NCBI GenBank assembly: GCA_963754385.1
Contig: CAVWGE010000003.1
Span: 186,001 to 250,000, forward strand
Source: 9FT-COMBO-48-23 sp963754385
GTDB lineage: Bacteria > Chloroflexota > Dehalococcoidia > GIF9 > UBA5629
Length of the DNA stretch: 64,000 bases
Direction: 5' to 3'
This document shows positions 17,223-25,353 of the stretch, piece after piece. Both the position numbers and the translations under genes were made by a program. Each line of letters opens with the position of its first letter. Position 1 is the stretch's first letter. The notes under the pieces are model-generated. The model searched no databases, was not told the DNA's origin, and saw only the letters and a list, made by a program, of their open reading frames with translations.

Positions 17223-18683
17223 GTGAAGCCAAAAGTGTCCGAACTCGGGTTCGGCAGAACAGGAGAAAGGGAGGCTATCTTCCTTAAGCCATCCCCTGTA
17301 ATAACCAACGAGAATAAAGTGATGACGATTGACACCAACCAGCTAAGGTCTGAACGAAACAAGCTTTTTCAGCAGTGCGTGAGGGTAGACTCGTTCCAAG
17401 AGCTGCTTGAGACTCAGCTGGCGATTGCTGACTCAATTCGCCGAGCCGAGCGCCTCTTAAAAGGCGAACGCGATACTGGTTTACAGTTCTATATTGAGCG
17501 CCTTCGCCTCTATGCAGATGGGCTAGTTTGGCTTGTCCTACACCCTCACGTTGTCCGTCAGTTGGCAAAAAATGCCGACGTCTCGAAGTCACTTCTAGAC
17601 CAGAGAGAGGGTTTTGAGTTAGTTCTGCAGTCCGCACGTAACCACTTCAAGAAACTTCGAGTTCCCGTATTCATCGCTGATATCACAAATGTTATAAAGA
17701 TAGGCGACCTCATTGTCGTGACCAATAGAGAGGCCCCGATGATTGTGGAGTCGAAAAAGAGATTGCCAAAGCCTCAACATCTCATGCAGGGTCGGATAGG
17801 CCGGCAGGTAAGTAGAGCTATGGGCACACTAAAGTATCTGCGCGACGGAAGCGCGAAAGTATATGGCGATGACCACTACCGGCACACTATAGAAACGCCA
17901 TATAAAGCACAGCGAAATTGGGAAATTGTAGACAAGGTATGCGCCGACGGACTTCATGATGGCTGGGCCGAGAACAAGGTGTCCGAACATGAAGTGATGT
18001 GGGCTTATGCAAAGGGGCAAGAACACAGGCTGCAACCTGAAATCCGGCAATGGGATAAAAGGGATTCCGTGCAATTTCTCGGCACCAGCCTTGGTCTAAT
18101 GAACATGAGAGACGGGCTTTTTCCGCCCCCTGGGGTCTGGCCAATATCCACTGAGGCACGCTTCGCTTTACTAGAAGAGGATGTTGTTCTAGTACATCTC
18201 CTCTATGGTTCTGCCTTCGAGCATAGATCGGAGACTGGAGAATCCATAAGGGTTGACTCGGAAAGAGATTTCCCCGTCATTGTCACCACAGGTGGGAAGG
18301 AATACCCGCTTTCACGGCGTTTTATTTACGACGTGTTGTACGGGTTTGAAACAGTGGGAAGCTGTATTGAAGGGCTGTTTCAGTTCGCCCGTCAGCTTCA
18401 TGAACAGTTGCCGGCGGATTTACCCAAAACTTCGGAGACAAAGCCTTCGATTCACCATGTGAGCACTATTGAGCAGGTGATGACACTAGCACGGGAAACT
18501 ACACAGAGCGAAAATGGCCTTGTAGCCATCGCACCAGACTTACTCGCGAAACTCCAACGGAGGCGCAGTATCTTCAGGCCGAAGGGCCGAAAGACTTCTG
18601 CTCGCCGAGCCGGTTGGGGTTCCTATGTAGTCACAACAATGGCGGAGTTGCGGAGGTTACTGGACAGCGGTCTGCGCCGTTAG
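17223..18683 (+). CDS. Hypothetical protein with possible PD-(D/E)XK core
   Basis: 486 residues, family not recognised. In the middle, IKIGDLIVVTNREAPMIVESKKR (split here as GDLIVV at about 161-166 and VESKKR at about 173-178) has the D...E-x-K spacing of PD-(D/E)XK nucleases, but this is a single motif and could be chance. The C-terminus is very basic (RRRSIFRPKGRKTSARR), consistent with nucleic acid binding. The start could be GTG 17223 or ATG 17322 (MTIDTNQLRSE); neither has a good ribosome binding site. Its place downstream of the restriction-like locus suggests defence, by association only. Confidence 0.5.
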   Translation: MKPKVSELGFGRTGEREAIFLKPSPVITNENKVMTIDTNQLRSERNKLFQQCVRVDSFQELLETQLAIADSIRRAERLLKGERDTGLQFYIERLRLYADGLVWLVLHPHVVRQLAKNADVSKSLLDQREGFELVLQSARNHFKKLRVPVFIADITNVIKIGDLIVVTNREAPMIVESKKRLPKPQHLMQGRIGRQVSRAMGTLKYLRDGSAKVYGDDHYRHTIETPYKAQRNWEIVDKVCADGLHDGWAENKVSEHEVMWAYAKGQEHRLQPEIRQWDKRDSVQFLGTSLGLMNMRDGLFPPPGVWPISTEARFALLEEDVVLVHLLYGSAFEHRSETGESIRVDSERDFPVIVTTGGKEYPLSRRFIYDVLYGFETVGSCIEGLFQFARQLHEQLPADLPKTSETKPSIHHVSTIEQVMTLARETTQSENGLVAIAPDLLAKLQRRRSIFRPKGRKTSARRAGWGSYVVTTMAELRRLLDSGLRR

Positions 18684-19006
18684 CCTGAGGGCTTTCTATT
18701 TCTAGCTTGTGTCCTGCCATCAGCCAAAGCCATAATGAGCCAGAAATCTAAGAAATTTCGGATTCCCCCCACACGAGGACTCGTTTGGGAATAGCGGCTT
18801 TCACGGCACAAGATAGCGTTCTGTTAATTGATGTTGAATCTGGTAAAGCCATTGCTTGGGTGACCGGCAGACAACAGCCAGCACAACAGGTGTGTTATAA
18901 TCATGACGGAAGGATCACTTCCAAATAGAGCCGGAATTAAGTCTTACGGAATCTCCGCCAGGCGCAAAGCTAATCAAACTCGACAAGAGCAAGTAAGGAG
19001 GGAGCA
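18684..19006 (+). pseudogene. Gap with possible WD40-like gene remnant
   Basis: A frame from 18785 to 18928 reads GIAAFTAQDSVLLIDVESGK and ends YNHDGRITSK before a stop. The 'vlliDvesGka...v.y..DGri' rhythm resembles one blade of a WD40/YVTN propeller, without start or neighbours. A second short ORF (MSQKSKKFRIPP, 18735-18794) precedes it in another frame. Both may be debris of a lost gene. The rest of the gap holds the Shine-Dalgarno of the next gene. Confidence 0.2.
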
Positions 19007-19741
19007 ATGTCATTAGTAATTGCAACTTACGTGCCGGAAGGCGTTGTAATGGCCTCAGATAGTCGGCAGTCGATAACTATTGAAGGAAAAACACCTGAGG
19101 GGAAAGATTTCAAGGTTGAGACAGTTAATTCCGACGCTGTCACGAAGACTTTTCTTCTCGAAAAACAGGGGGTTGGGATCTCCAATTTTGGGCAAGACTT
19201 GCTTGCAGGTGTACCAATGGCAAGTTATATTAAAAAATTCATCGAGGAGGAATTGGCAGCCGCTGACGACGTAATGACGATTCCCAAAAAACTGATTGAA
19301 TATTTCCGAAAATCATTCCCCACTGCTGACGCAGGTTTTCATGTTTGCGGCTACAAGAAAGAGGGAAAGGTTAGCATACCCCATGTCTATCATTGTCACG
19401 TGGGTCGCAATACTATGGAGAGAAGAAACATTAAATCTGACGGCTCACTTGCTTACGGCGCTACTTGGTCTGGACAAATTGACATTCTCGTTTCTATTGT
19501 CAATCCCGTGGTCATCAAAGATGACAAAGGTGTTGATAAGATAATTCGAGCACCAGCGCCGATTATTTGGGATGCAATGACACTTCAAGATGCAATCGAT
19601 TTCTCAATCTATGCGATCCGGACTACTATCGACACTATGCGTTTCCAAGCGCGGCCAAAAAATGTCGGTGGTCCCATCGATGTTTTGCTCCTAACCCCCG
19701 ACGAGGTCAGATGGATCTGCAAGAAGGAATTGCACAATTAG
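19007..19741 (+). CDS. Proteasome-like Ntn-hydrolase family protein
   Basis: 244 residues. The N-terminus aligns by eye with proteasome beta/HslV subunits: MSLVIATYVPEGVVMASDSR, where the 'GVVxAxDSR' strand places D18 at the position of proteasome Asp17. VTKTFLL (K47) then matches the catalytic Lys33 segment. On this register residue 1 of the mature enzyme would be Ser2 after methionine removal, a possible N-terminal nucleophile replacing threonine. The remainder (GVGISNFGQDLL; the 'GGPIDVLLLTPD' C-terminal strand) is consistent with the same fold. Substrate and oligomeric state are unknown. The ribosome binding site is AAGGAGGGAGCA. It is a single gene following the defence-like region. Confidence 0.6.
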   Translation: MSLVIATYVPEGVVMASDSRQSITIEGKTPEGKDFKVETVNSDAVTKTFLLEKQGVGISNFGQDLLAGVPMASYIKKFIEEELAAADDVMTIPKKLIEYFRKSFPTADAGFHVCGYKKEGKVSIPHVYHCHVGRNTMERRNIKSDGSLAYGATWSGQIDILVSIVNPVVIKDDKGVDKIIRAPAPIIWDAMTLQDAIDFSIYAIRTTIDTMRFQARPKNVGGPIDVLLLTPDEVRWICKKELHN

Positions 19742-19845
19742 ACGAAAGCGAACTCTTTGTGCTGTGCCGTTAGGTTCAGTGCCATAAGCATTGAACGAAA
19801 GGGCGGTTTGTTTAATCCTAATGAATTCAGAAGCCGTTACGATAG

Positions 19846-20421
19846 CTATTTGCCCATTGTCGATGGGATCCATTTCGCATTGGTTGCTAAATGTTCCCAG
19901 AATGCCGCATAGCCAGTAAAAGCCCAGATAATACCGACAACAAGCAGCACTATTATTGTGATCAAACGCAACACTTTATTCGTATGCCAGCAGAGGTTGA
20001 TTGCTACAAGTATTCCTCCAACACCTGATAATATAAAACCTAGTCCTGCAGCTAGTGGCTCATTAGTCATGCCTAAAGTAATAATGCGGGGGCCTATTGT
20101 AAGAGGCACTAGACTCGAAAAAAAGGCGTACAGGCCTATTGCGAATAGGTCCCAGTCTTTTGCTATTGCCCACGCCGCTCCAAGGAACAATACCCCATAA
20201 AGGGCAGATGTGCTGCCATAAGCTTCATTGTAAGAACCGGGTAGAGGCCAAGTGAAGCTCATATGCAAACCTGTTGCCAGCGCAATAAACCCTATTACAG
20301 CAAAGGCAGGGCTCCATCTTTTTCGGTTTGCGCTATCGATGTCTTTATACAAAAAGTATGCCAGCAGAAAAAATCCTGCAGTCATGTTGACGAGCATGAG
20401 ACTAACATAATCAATAAACAT
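19846..20421 (-). CDS. DUF981 family membrane protein
   Basis: About 190 residues, almost entirely hydrophobic, with six to seven membrane helices. FTWPLPGSYNEAYG (about residues 57-70) and the LYGVLFLGAAWAIAKDWDL stretch are characteristic of DUF981 proteins. Function is unknown. I start at the second ATG (20421), because GGAG lies directly against the first ATG (20427) but at a normal six-base distance from the second. It is transcribed from a strong-looking minus-strand promoter at 20519-20547 through a hairpin-forming leader. Confidence 0.75.
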   Translation of the reverse strand: MFIDYVSLMLVNMTAGFFLLAYFLYKDIDSANRKRWSPAFAVIGFIALATGLHMSFTWPLPGSYNEAYGSTSALYGVLFLGAAWAIAKDWDLFAIGLYAFFSSLVPLTIGPRIITLGMTNEPLAAGLGFILSGVGGILVAINLCWHTNKVLRLITIIVLLVVGIIWAFTGYAAFWEHLATNAKWIPSTMGK

Positions 20422-20453
20422 GTTCATCTCCTATTTTTTCGCTTGCCCTAACG

Positions 20454-20490
20454 GCCTATTGCCATGGGATTTTCCTGTAAGCCAATAGGC
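20454..20490 (-). promoter_or_regulatory. Leader hairpin ahead of DUF981 gene
   Basis: Perfect 8-bp inverted repeat GCCTATTG (20454-20461) and CAATAGGC (20483-20490) with a 21-nt loop, inside the predicted 5' leader, about 30 nt ahead of the start codon. It may be an operator or a leader stem; there is no T-run. Confidence 0.4.
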
Positions 20491-20518
20491 TCGAGACTAA
20501 TTGTTTAAACAGCTAGCG

Positions 20519-20547
20519 ATTGTATCGAGAGTAAAATTGTTTGTCAA
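20519..20547 (-). promoter_or_regulatory. Sigma-70 promoter for DUF981 gene
   Basis: On the minus strand TTGACA (20547-20542), a 17-nt spacer and TACAAT (20524-20519). All but one base match consensus, and the spacing is ideal. Nothing is recognised in the rest of the 20428-20847 gap. Confidence 0.6.
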
Positions 20548-20847
20548 GTCACTGGACTGGAATCTTGTATGCCAGTGTTTAATATCTTGAATTAAGACCT
20601 TTAGAGATAGTGGTGATTGGTGATAGTGTATTACTAAAAAATAACATACCATTGTCAAAAGAGGATTTAGTTGAAGAAAGTCTCGGAGTTCCCTCTGCTA
20701 GAAGTCAAAAACTGACAGCTGCATCACCTCTAGTAGCTGGCACCTAACATGCTATAATTTCATCGCTGCTCTCATGCCTGACTAGGACTAGCCGCTTTCT
20801 TCCTGTGGTCGATGCAAGAGCCTGCGGGGGCTCCGGTGGACTTTCGA

Positions 20848-21411
20848 TTATCCCGGGAAAGCGGCGTTCAGAAGTTGCATGCCAAGTAGCGCCAGCACTA
20901 TAGTGCAAGCTACTCCTCCTGCAGCCAGTGCCACAGCTATAGAAGTCATAATGACACTCCCCAGGCCTCCGAGCCAGACGGACAGAGCTAACCCCACAGT
21001 AAAAATGAAGAAAAGGCTCCCATAAACTATCTTGCTCTTCAAAATATGCGATTGGCCTAAATGGCTAAAGCGAATTTTGCCGTCCAGTAGTCCCACCAAG
21101 AAAGCTATAAGGACTAGCAGAGGAAGGAACGAAGCCATTACCTTAGTGGTGCAGATTAAAAACTCTTCTACCGGTCCGGAGAAAAAGAATGTGGCGATTG
21201 AAAATACCAAAACGGCGACAGCAAATGAAGTGGGAAAATGCACCGCAATCGGATGAAGATGGAAGTCTAGAATTCTTCGGCGCGATTCTGACATGGGGTC
21301 GGTATATGGCTCGAACATTTGCCTCGGTACACCGCAAGCAGGGCACTTATCTCCTAGTTTCTCCTCAACCATAATGTAGCCGCAAGCTTTACACCGAACC
21401 AATTTCTTCAC
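20848..21411 (-). CDS. Rubredoxin-like zinc ribbon fused to DUF2231-type membrane domain
   Basis: 187 residues. The N-terminus has two CxxC pairs, CKACGY (about 7-12) and CPACGV (about 23-28), as in rubredoxin-like domains of rubrerythrins. From about residue 50, DFHLHPIAVHFPTSFAVAVL matches DUF2231 membrane proteins, and four hydrophobic helices follow. A membrane redox or metal-binding protein is likely; the two conserved His (LHPIAVHFP) could bind haem or metal. The start is GTG with AGGAGG eight bases upstream. Confidence 0.7.
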   Translation of the reverse strand: MKKLVRCKACGYIMVEEKLGDKCPACGVPRQMFEPYTDPMSESRRRILDFHLHPIAVHFPTSFAVAVLVFSIATFFFSGPVEEFLICTTKVMASFLPLLVLIAFLVGLLDGKIRFSHLGQSHILKSKIVYGSLFFIFTVGLALSVWLGGLGSVIMTSIAVALAAGGVACTIVLALLGMQLLNAAFPG

Positions 21412-21597
21412 TTATGTCCTCCTGCTCTGATTTCAGTGTAGCATTCACATAAGCCACGGACAAGAGGTTTATTATTAAACTTTTGTAAAGTTTTTTATAT
21501 CATGACCACTGGCGACATATCCATGCATAGGACAGGATATCCGGCTTAAGAGTGTTAACAAGCACTGCCTGCCAGTCCCCAGACATGTTACGTGTTG

Positions 21598-23019
21598 CTA
21601 CCATGTATGCCTGGAAGCAAAAGTTTTGCCCTGAATAGCACCAATCTGGTAGCGGAAATTGTTCACCATAAGTGAAGGCCACAGGGAAGGCTTGTAACGC
21701 CAGAAACGGCTTTTCTTGAGGTAGCGGGGGCTGAAATAGAGGCGCAGGCCTCCACAAAAGATGGCGCGATTCAGCTCTCTGTTGCTCAGATATTTCGTAC
21801 GCACATTACAGATAAATCCGTTATAACGGCTGTAATCCTCTAAGTTAGTGATAAGACCTCTGCTTAGCAATTGCTCACGTGTTTCCGTCTTCGGATAAGG
21901 CGTCAGACACTGCATGATAGGATGGTCGACATCCAGGTCAAGGGCAAACCGAAAGGTAGACTGTATATCCTGCCATGTGTCGTCGGGATGCCCCAGTATG
22001 AAACCACCAAACACGCATATCTCCTGTTCCTGTAGTAAGGAGATGGCGCGCTTAGTGTTTTTAAGGACGCCAACTTTACCCATAGATTCTAAATTCCTTG
22101 AAATGCCACTTTCAATGCCTAGAAACACCCAGCGGAAACCGGCTCTACCTAACAGTTCCGCCAGTTCAGGGTCGGAGGCGATACCCGGAACACTAGCCTG
22201 AATGGCATATGACATCGTATTTAGATTCTCATTGATGATAAGGCTGCATAGCTGCTTGAGGCGCGGAATGTCCAAGGTGATGTTGTCGTCAACAAAAAAG
22301 ACTCCTTCTATACCCTTGCGATTCAGTTCATGCAGTTCCGTAATCACTCGCTTTAATGCAAACTTTCGGATGGAACGGCCGTACATCCTGGTGATACTGC
22401 AAAAACGGCAGCGCATGGTGCAGCCGCGTGAGGTCTCAACACAATCGAAACGATGGCCTAAAAAGCGTGCGGGGTTCAAAACCCTGCAGTCACGATTTGG
22501 TAGCTTCAAAGTCTCGAGGTTTACTAGAGAAGCTGGTGGATTGTGATGAAATTTGCTATCTTTGCGGAAGGACAATCCGGGAATCCGGCGGAATTCCCTT
22601 CGGCCGGAAATCAGCTCTTGTACCAAACTCGGAAAGGTGGCCTCCCCTTCGCCGCGAATAATAAAGTCGAATAGCTCCACTTCAGCTCCTAAGGTAAACT
22701 CCTGATACATTAGGGAAGCATGGTATCCTCCCAGGACAACTACCACATTAGGATTCATGCTCCGGCAGATGCGCGCTACATTGCATGCGCTGGCAAACTG
22801 GAAGCTCATAGCGCTCAGTCCCACGATTTCCGGCTTAAATTCTTCTATCAATCGTTGAAGTAGCCTGGTAATACGCCGATTGTGGAAGACCAGGTCGATT
22901 ACTTTAACGTCGCATCCCTCTAGATTGCCGGCGATGGAACACAACCCCAGGTTAGGCACTCGCATAACCGGGTCTAAGGCAGAGACGGTATCGGGCATGG
23001 CAACGAGCAGAACTCTCAT
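21598..23019 (-). CDS. B12-binding-domain radical SAM protein
   Basis: 473 residues. An N-terminal cobalamin-binding Rossmann domain (about 1-130, ending GGYHASLMYQEF) is followed by the radical SAM core with SRGCTMRCRFC (CxxxCxxC, about 198-208), FFVDDNI, and GIESGISRNLESM. The order is that of BchE/HpnJ-type class B methyl- or ring-modifying enzymes. The specific substrate cannot be read from sequence. The ribosome binding site is weak. It stands alone on the minus strand; with a corrinoid economy elsewhere in the window, cobalamin dependence is unsurprising. Confidence 0.85.
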   Translation of the reverse strand: MRVLLVAMPDTVSALDPVMRVPNLGLCSIAGNLEGCDVKVIDLVFHNRRITRLLQRLIEEFKPEIVGLSAMSFQFASACNVARICRSMNPNVVVVLGGYHASLMYQEFTLGAEVELFDFIIRGEGEATFPSLVQELISGRREFRRIPGLSFRKDSKFHHNPPASLVNLETLKLPNRDCRVLNPARFLGHRFDCVETSRGCTMRCRFCSITRMYGRSIRKFALKRVITELHELNRKGIEGVFFVDDNITLDIPRLKQLCSLIINENLNTMSYAIQASVPGIASDPELAELLGRAGFRWVFLGIESGISRNLESMGKVGVLKNTKRAISLLQEQEICVFGGFILGHPDDTWQDIQSTFRFALDLDVDHPIMQCLTPYPKTETREQLLSRGLITNLEDYSRYNGFICNVRTKYLSNRELNRAIFCGGLRLYFSPRYLKKSRFWRYKPSLWPSLMVNNFRYQIGAIQGKTFASRHTW

Positions 23020-23315
23020 CTAATAATATTTTACTATAATCTGGCTCGAAATGGTGGGCTGCGCGGTAAATCTATTGACTATGTGCGGTTTATTAAGTAG
23101 ATTTACGATATAGGCCATAATTAGAATATGCCATATTTAATGAAGGCATCTATAAGTTACCTAGTAAAATAGGCAGGTAGTAAGAAGGTCAGCTATAAAA
23201 GTTTGCGCGAATGGCGTACTTGTGATGAAAAAGTGGAAGGGCCCTACAATTTAAGCCGATTAGTCTTAGTTTTGCGCAAATTGTATCTGGTTGGTTTTAG
23301 AAATGCAGCCGCCCC

Positions 23316-23375
23316 GAATAGGGGGTTTTCGGCCAAAAAATCGCCGGGGTTTGAAACCCCTCTGATAGGCTATTC
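23316..23375. ncRNA. Nested, possibly bistable hairpin element
   Basis: The outer pair GAATAG (23316-23321) / CTATTC (23370-23375) encloses GGGGTTTT near 23322, CGGC...GCCG, and GGGGTTTGAAACCCC (23346-23360). The AAACCCC strand can pair either with the local GGGGTT (hairpin loop TGA) or with the upstream GGGGTTT, so two alternative folds exist. It lies between the radical SAM gene and the ArsR promoter; which strand is transcribed is unknown. No T-run follows, so it is not a standard terminator. Nothing else is seen in the 23020-23438 gap. Confidence 0.35.
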
Positions 23376-23438
23376 TAGGTAGTTCCTTATAGTGCCCCCA
23401 TCGCACCAGCCCACAGGCCTTCGCGTGCGGTACTTAAT

Positions 23439-23488
23439 TTGACAGTCGTCTCAAGACTTTAGTAAAATAAGTCTATTAAAATATACTT
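23439..23488 (+). promoter_or_regulatory. ArsR promoter with 9-2-9 operator
   Basis: TTGACA (23439-23444), an 18-nt spacer and TAAAAT (23463-23468) make a good sigma-70 promoter. Immediately after the -10 lies AAGTCTATT-AA-AATATACTT (23469-23488), an inverted repeat with one mismatch. A dyad over the start site just ahead of an arsR-type gene is the classic autoregulated arrangement. Confidence 0.6.
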
Positions 23489-23502
23489 ATGGAGATAAGG
23501 CA

Positions 23503-23868
23503 ATGGACAATATTGAACACCAAGCAACTATATTCAGCGCCCTGGCCGACCCCACGCGGCTAAAACTATTGAAGTTGCTCCGCCGCCAGCAGGACCCGGA
23601 TGCCCTTTGCGTGGGGGCCTTAACAGGTCTCTTGGGAATAACACAGCCTGCCGTTTCCCAGCATCTTCGTGTGCTCAAGTCAGCCGGGCTGGTCAAAGGA
23701 CAAAGACGGGGCTACCATGTCCACTATTCGGTTGACTTAGAAACCATTAAACACTGTCAGGAACTCGTAGGAGAAATTGGAAGCTCAGGCGAACAGGCAG
23801 AAGGAGACCCCTGTTCCAATTGTAACAAAGGGAAAGAATCAGAAGGCCCTGCCGGTACTGCAGTCTAG
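23503..23868 (+). CDS. ArsR/SmtB-family transcriptional regulator
   Basis: 121 residues with a winged-helix core: ALADPTRLKLLKLL, then GITQPAVSQHLRVLKSAGLV (recognition helix about 47-60) and RRGYHVHYS wing. Possible metal or thiol sensors are Cys39 (DALCVGAL, the position of the ELCVCDL motif of ArsR but with one Cys) and a C-terminal CSNC pair (about 105-108). It likely represses the downstream ABC export genes until an inducer binds. GGAGAT precedes the ATG. The dyad in its promoter supports self-control. Confidence 0.88.
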   Translation: MDNIEHQATIFSALADPTRLKLLKLLRRQQDPDALCVGALTGLLGITQPAVSQHLRVLKSAGLVKGQRRGYHVHYSVDLETIKHCQELVGEIGSSGEQAEGDPCSNCNKGKESEGPAGTAV

Positions 23869-23900
23869 GCCCCGAAAAGATAGTTAAGCCGGTGACAAAT

Positions 23901-23987
23901 ATGAGTTCGCATAACGACGTGCCAATGCAGGTTCGTGACTTCACCAAATATTACGGTAATCTTCGTCAAATATTCACAAAACTATGA
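23901..23987 (+). pseudogene. Truncated N-terminus of an ABC ATPase
   Basis: 28 codons beginning MSSHNDVPMQVRDFTKYYGN and ending FTKL before TGA. 'MQVRDFTKYYGNLR' is the typical first strand of an ABC transporter ATPase; the Walker A and everything after it are missing. It lies between arsR and the first permease gene, the place where an ATPase gene could have stood, while an intact ATPase gene is present at 25346. It is most simply a deletion remnant. Confidence 0.45.
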
Positions 23988-24063
23988 TATAAACTATACC
24001 CAGTGTCGCCGGACATGACATTCAAAATCCATACGCGACCATTATCAAGATAAAGTCAGGCAA

Positions 24064-25353
24064 ATGTTTCATTACGCGATAAAAGAGCTTCTGAAAAGAA
24101 ATAGGCTATACCTGCTCAATGTCATGACTATCGGTCTAGTCACGTTGATGGTCATTACCTTGAACAGCCTGTCAGCCGCCTATAGAGAAGCAGCCAGATT
24201 ACCATTCGAAGATATTCGAGGAAACATTATCATACAGAGAAATGGGAATGTTCCTGAGACTACATCAGGAGTTTTATTATCCTGTTCGCTGGCGCCGATC
24301 CCACATGAGCTAATATCTCAAATAGGCAAAATTGACGGAGTAAAAGATATTTCCGCCGCCCTTTCGCTATGGGTTTTTGACCCGGATAACTTCAAACGCG
24401 CCTCAGGGGTCGACTTCCACGATAGCTTTGGCAAAAGCTTGGCCGCGAAATTGATTGAGGGCTCCATTCCCAATACAGATAATAAAATACTCGTTGAAAA
24501 GACCTATGCCCAAAAGTATTCTCTCAAAGTAGGCCAGGAAACTACTATATCGGGCCAGCACTTTACAGTCGCTGGGATTGTAGGCACTGCTGGAAACGAG
24601 GTAATGGCATCCGACATTTATCTTAATTTGGGAGCCGCTGAAGAACTGGCCTACCAATCAAGAAACCTGCAGCAGACAGAGACCTTCAATAAGACAGATG
24701 TTAATATGATATTTGTTAATGCTAGCCAACCCGACCTCAAGGCCGTAACGCAGAAGATAACAGGAATTGTAGCTGACTCAAGTACAAATGCAGGAAAAAC
24801 ACCCCTGGGACAGGCCATCGGCAGTTACAGTATCTACACCCCAGCATCCTTCGAGAACCAAATATCCACAGTTTTCCGCGTGTCGGATAAATTGACCTGG
24901 ATTATATCCCTGATACTTTTTATTGGAGCTGCGATAGTGGTTGCCAGAAACGCCCTGCGTATTATCCTGGAAAGGAGAAGGGAATTCGGCATCATGAAAA
25001 CTGTGGGCTTTAAAAATCGAGATATACAAAGTGAAGTTAACTTGGAAACGTTCATTCAAGTTCTTGCCGGCTTTCTTATCGGCCTTGCTGTGTCAGCCAT
25101 TGCCGTTGCTGCCCTGAGCCATACCACGGTATCCATAGCCATACCCTGGGAACTAACTGCCTATCCTCATTTTCTGCTCAGCAACCCCAGCCAAGCAAAT
25201 GTCACTCAAATGCACTTACTTCCAATCAAATTAGAGCCACTATATGTACTGGTGTCATTTGCAATCATTATGGTGGTCGGCTTGGCCACTTCATTTCTGA
25301 GCGTTTGGCAGATAAACAAACTCAAGCCTATGGAGGTAATGAGACATGAATAA
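24064..25353 (+). CDS. FtsX-like ABC transporter permease (MacB/LolC type)
   Basis: 429 residues. One N-terminal helix (about 18-38), a large extracytoplasmic domain (about 45-275), then three helices (about 280-300, 328-352, 393-415), the MacB/FtsX topology. The cytoplasmic loop ERRREFGIMKTVGFKNRDIQ is the ATPase-coupling segment of the FtsX domain. It probably works with the ATPase encoded in the next gene, which it overlaps by 8 bp, to move a substrate out of the membrane or periplasm. The cargo is unknown; control by the ArsR regulator upstream hints at a toxic metal, metalloid or antimicrobial. Confidence 0.85.
   Translation: MFHYAIKELLKRNRLYLLNVMTIGLVTLMVITLNSLSAAYREAARLPFEDIRGNIIIQRNGNVPETTSGVLLSCSLAPIPHELISQIGKIDGVKDISAALSLWVFDPDNFKRASGVDFHDSFGKSLAAKLIEGSIPNTDNKILVEKTYAQKYSLKVGQETTISGQHFTVAGIVGTAGNEVMASDIYLNLGAAEELAYQSRNLQQTETFNKTDVNMIFVNASQPDLKAVTQKITGIVADSSTNAGKTPLGQAIGSYSIYTPASFENQISTVFRVSDKLTWIISLILFIGAAIVVARNALRIILERRREFGIMKTVGFKNRDIQSEVNLETFIQVLAGFLIGLAVSAIAVAALSHTTVSIAIPWELTAYPHFLLSNPSQANVTQMHLLPIKLEPLYVLVSFAIIMVVGLATSFLSVWQINKLKPMEVMRHE

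Noticed and set aside
23346..23360. Rho-independent terminator at GGGGTTTGAAACCCC
   Set aside because: The stem is followed by mixed sequence on both strands, with no T-run.
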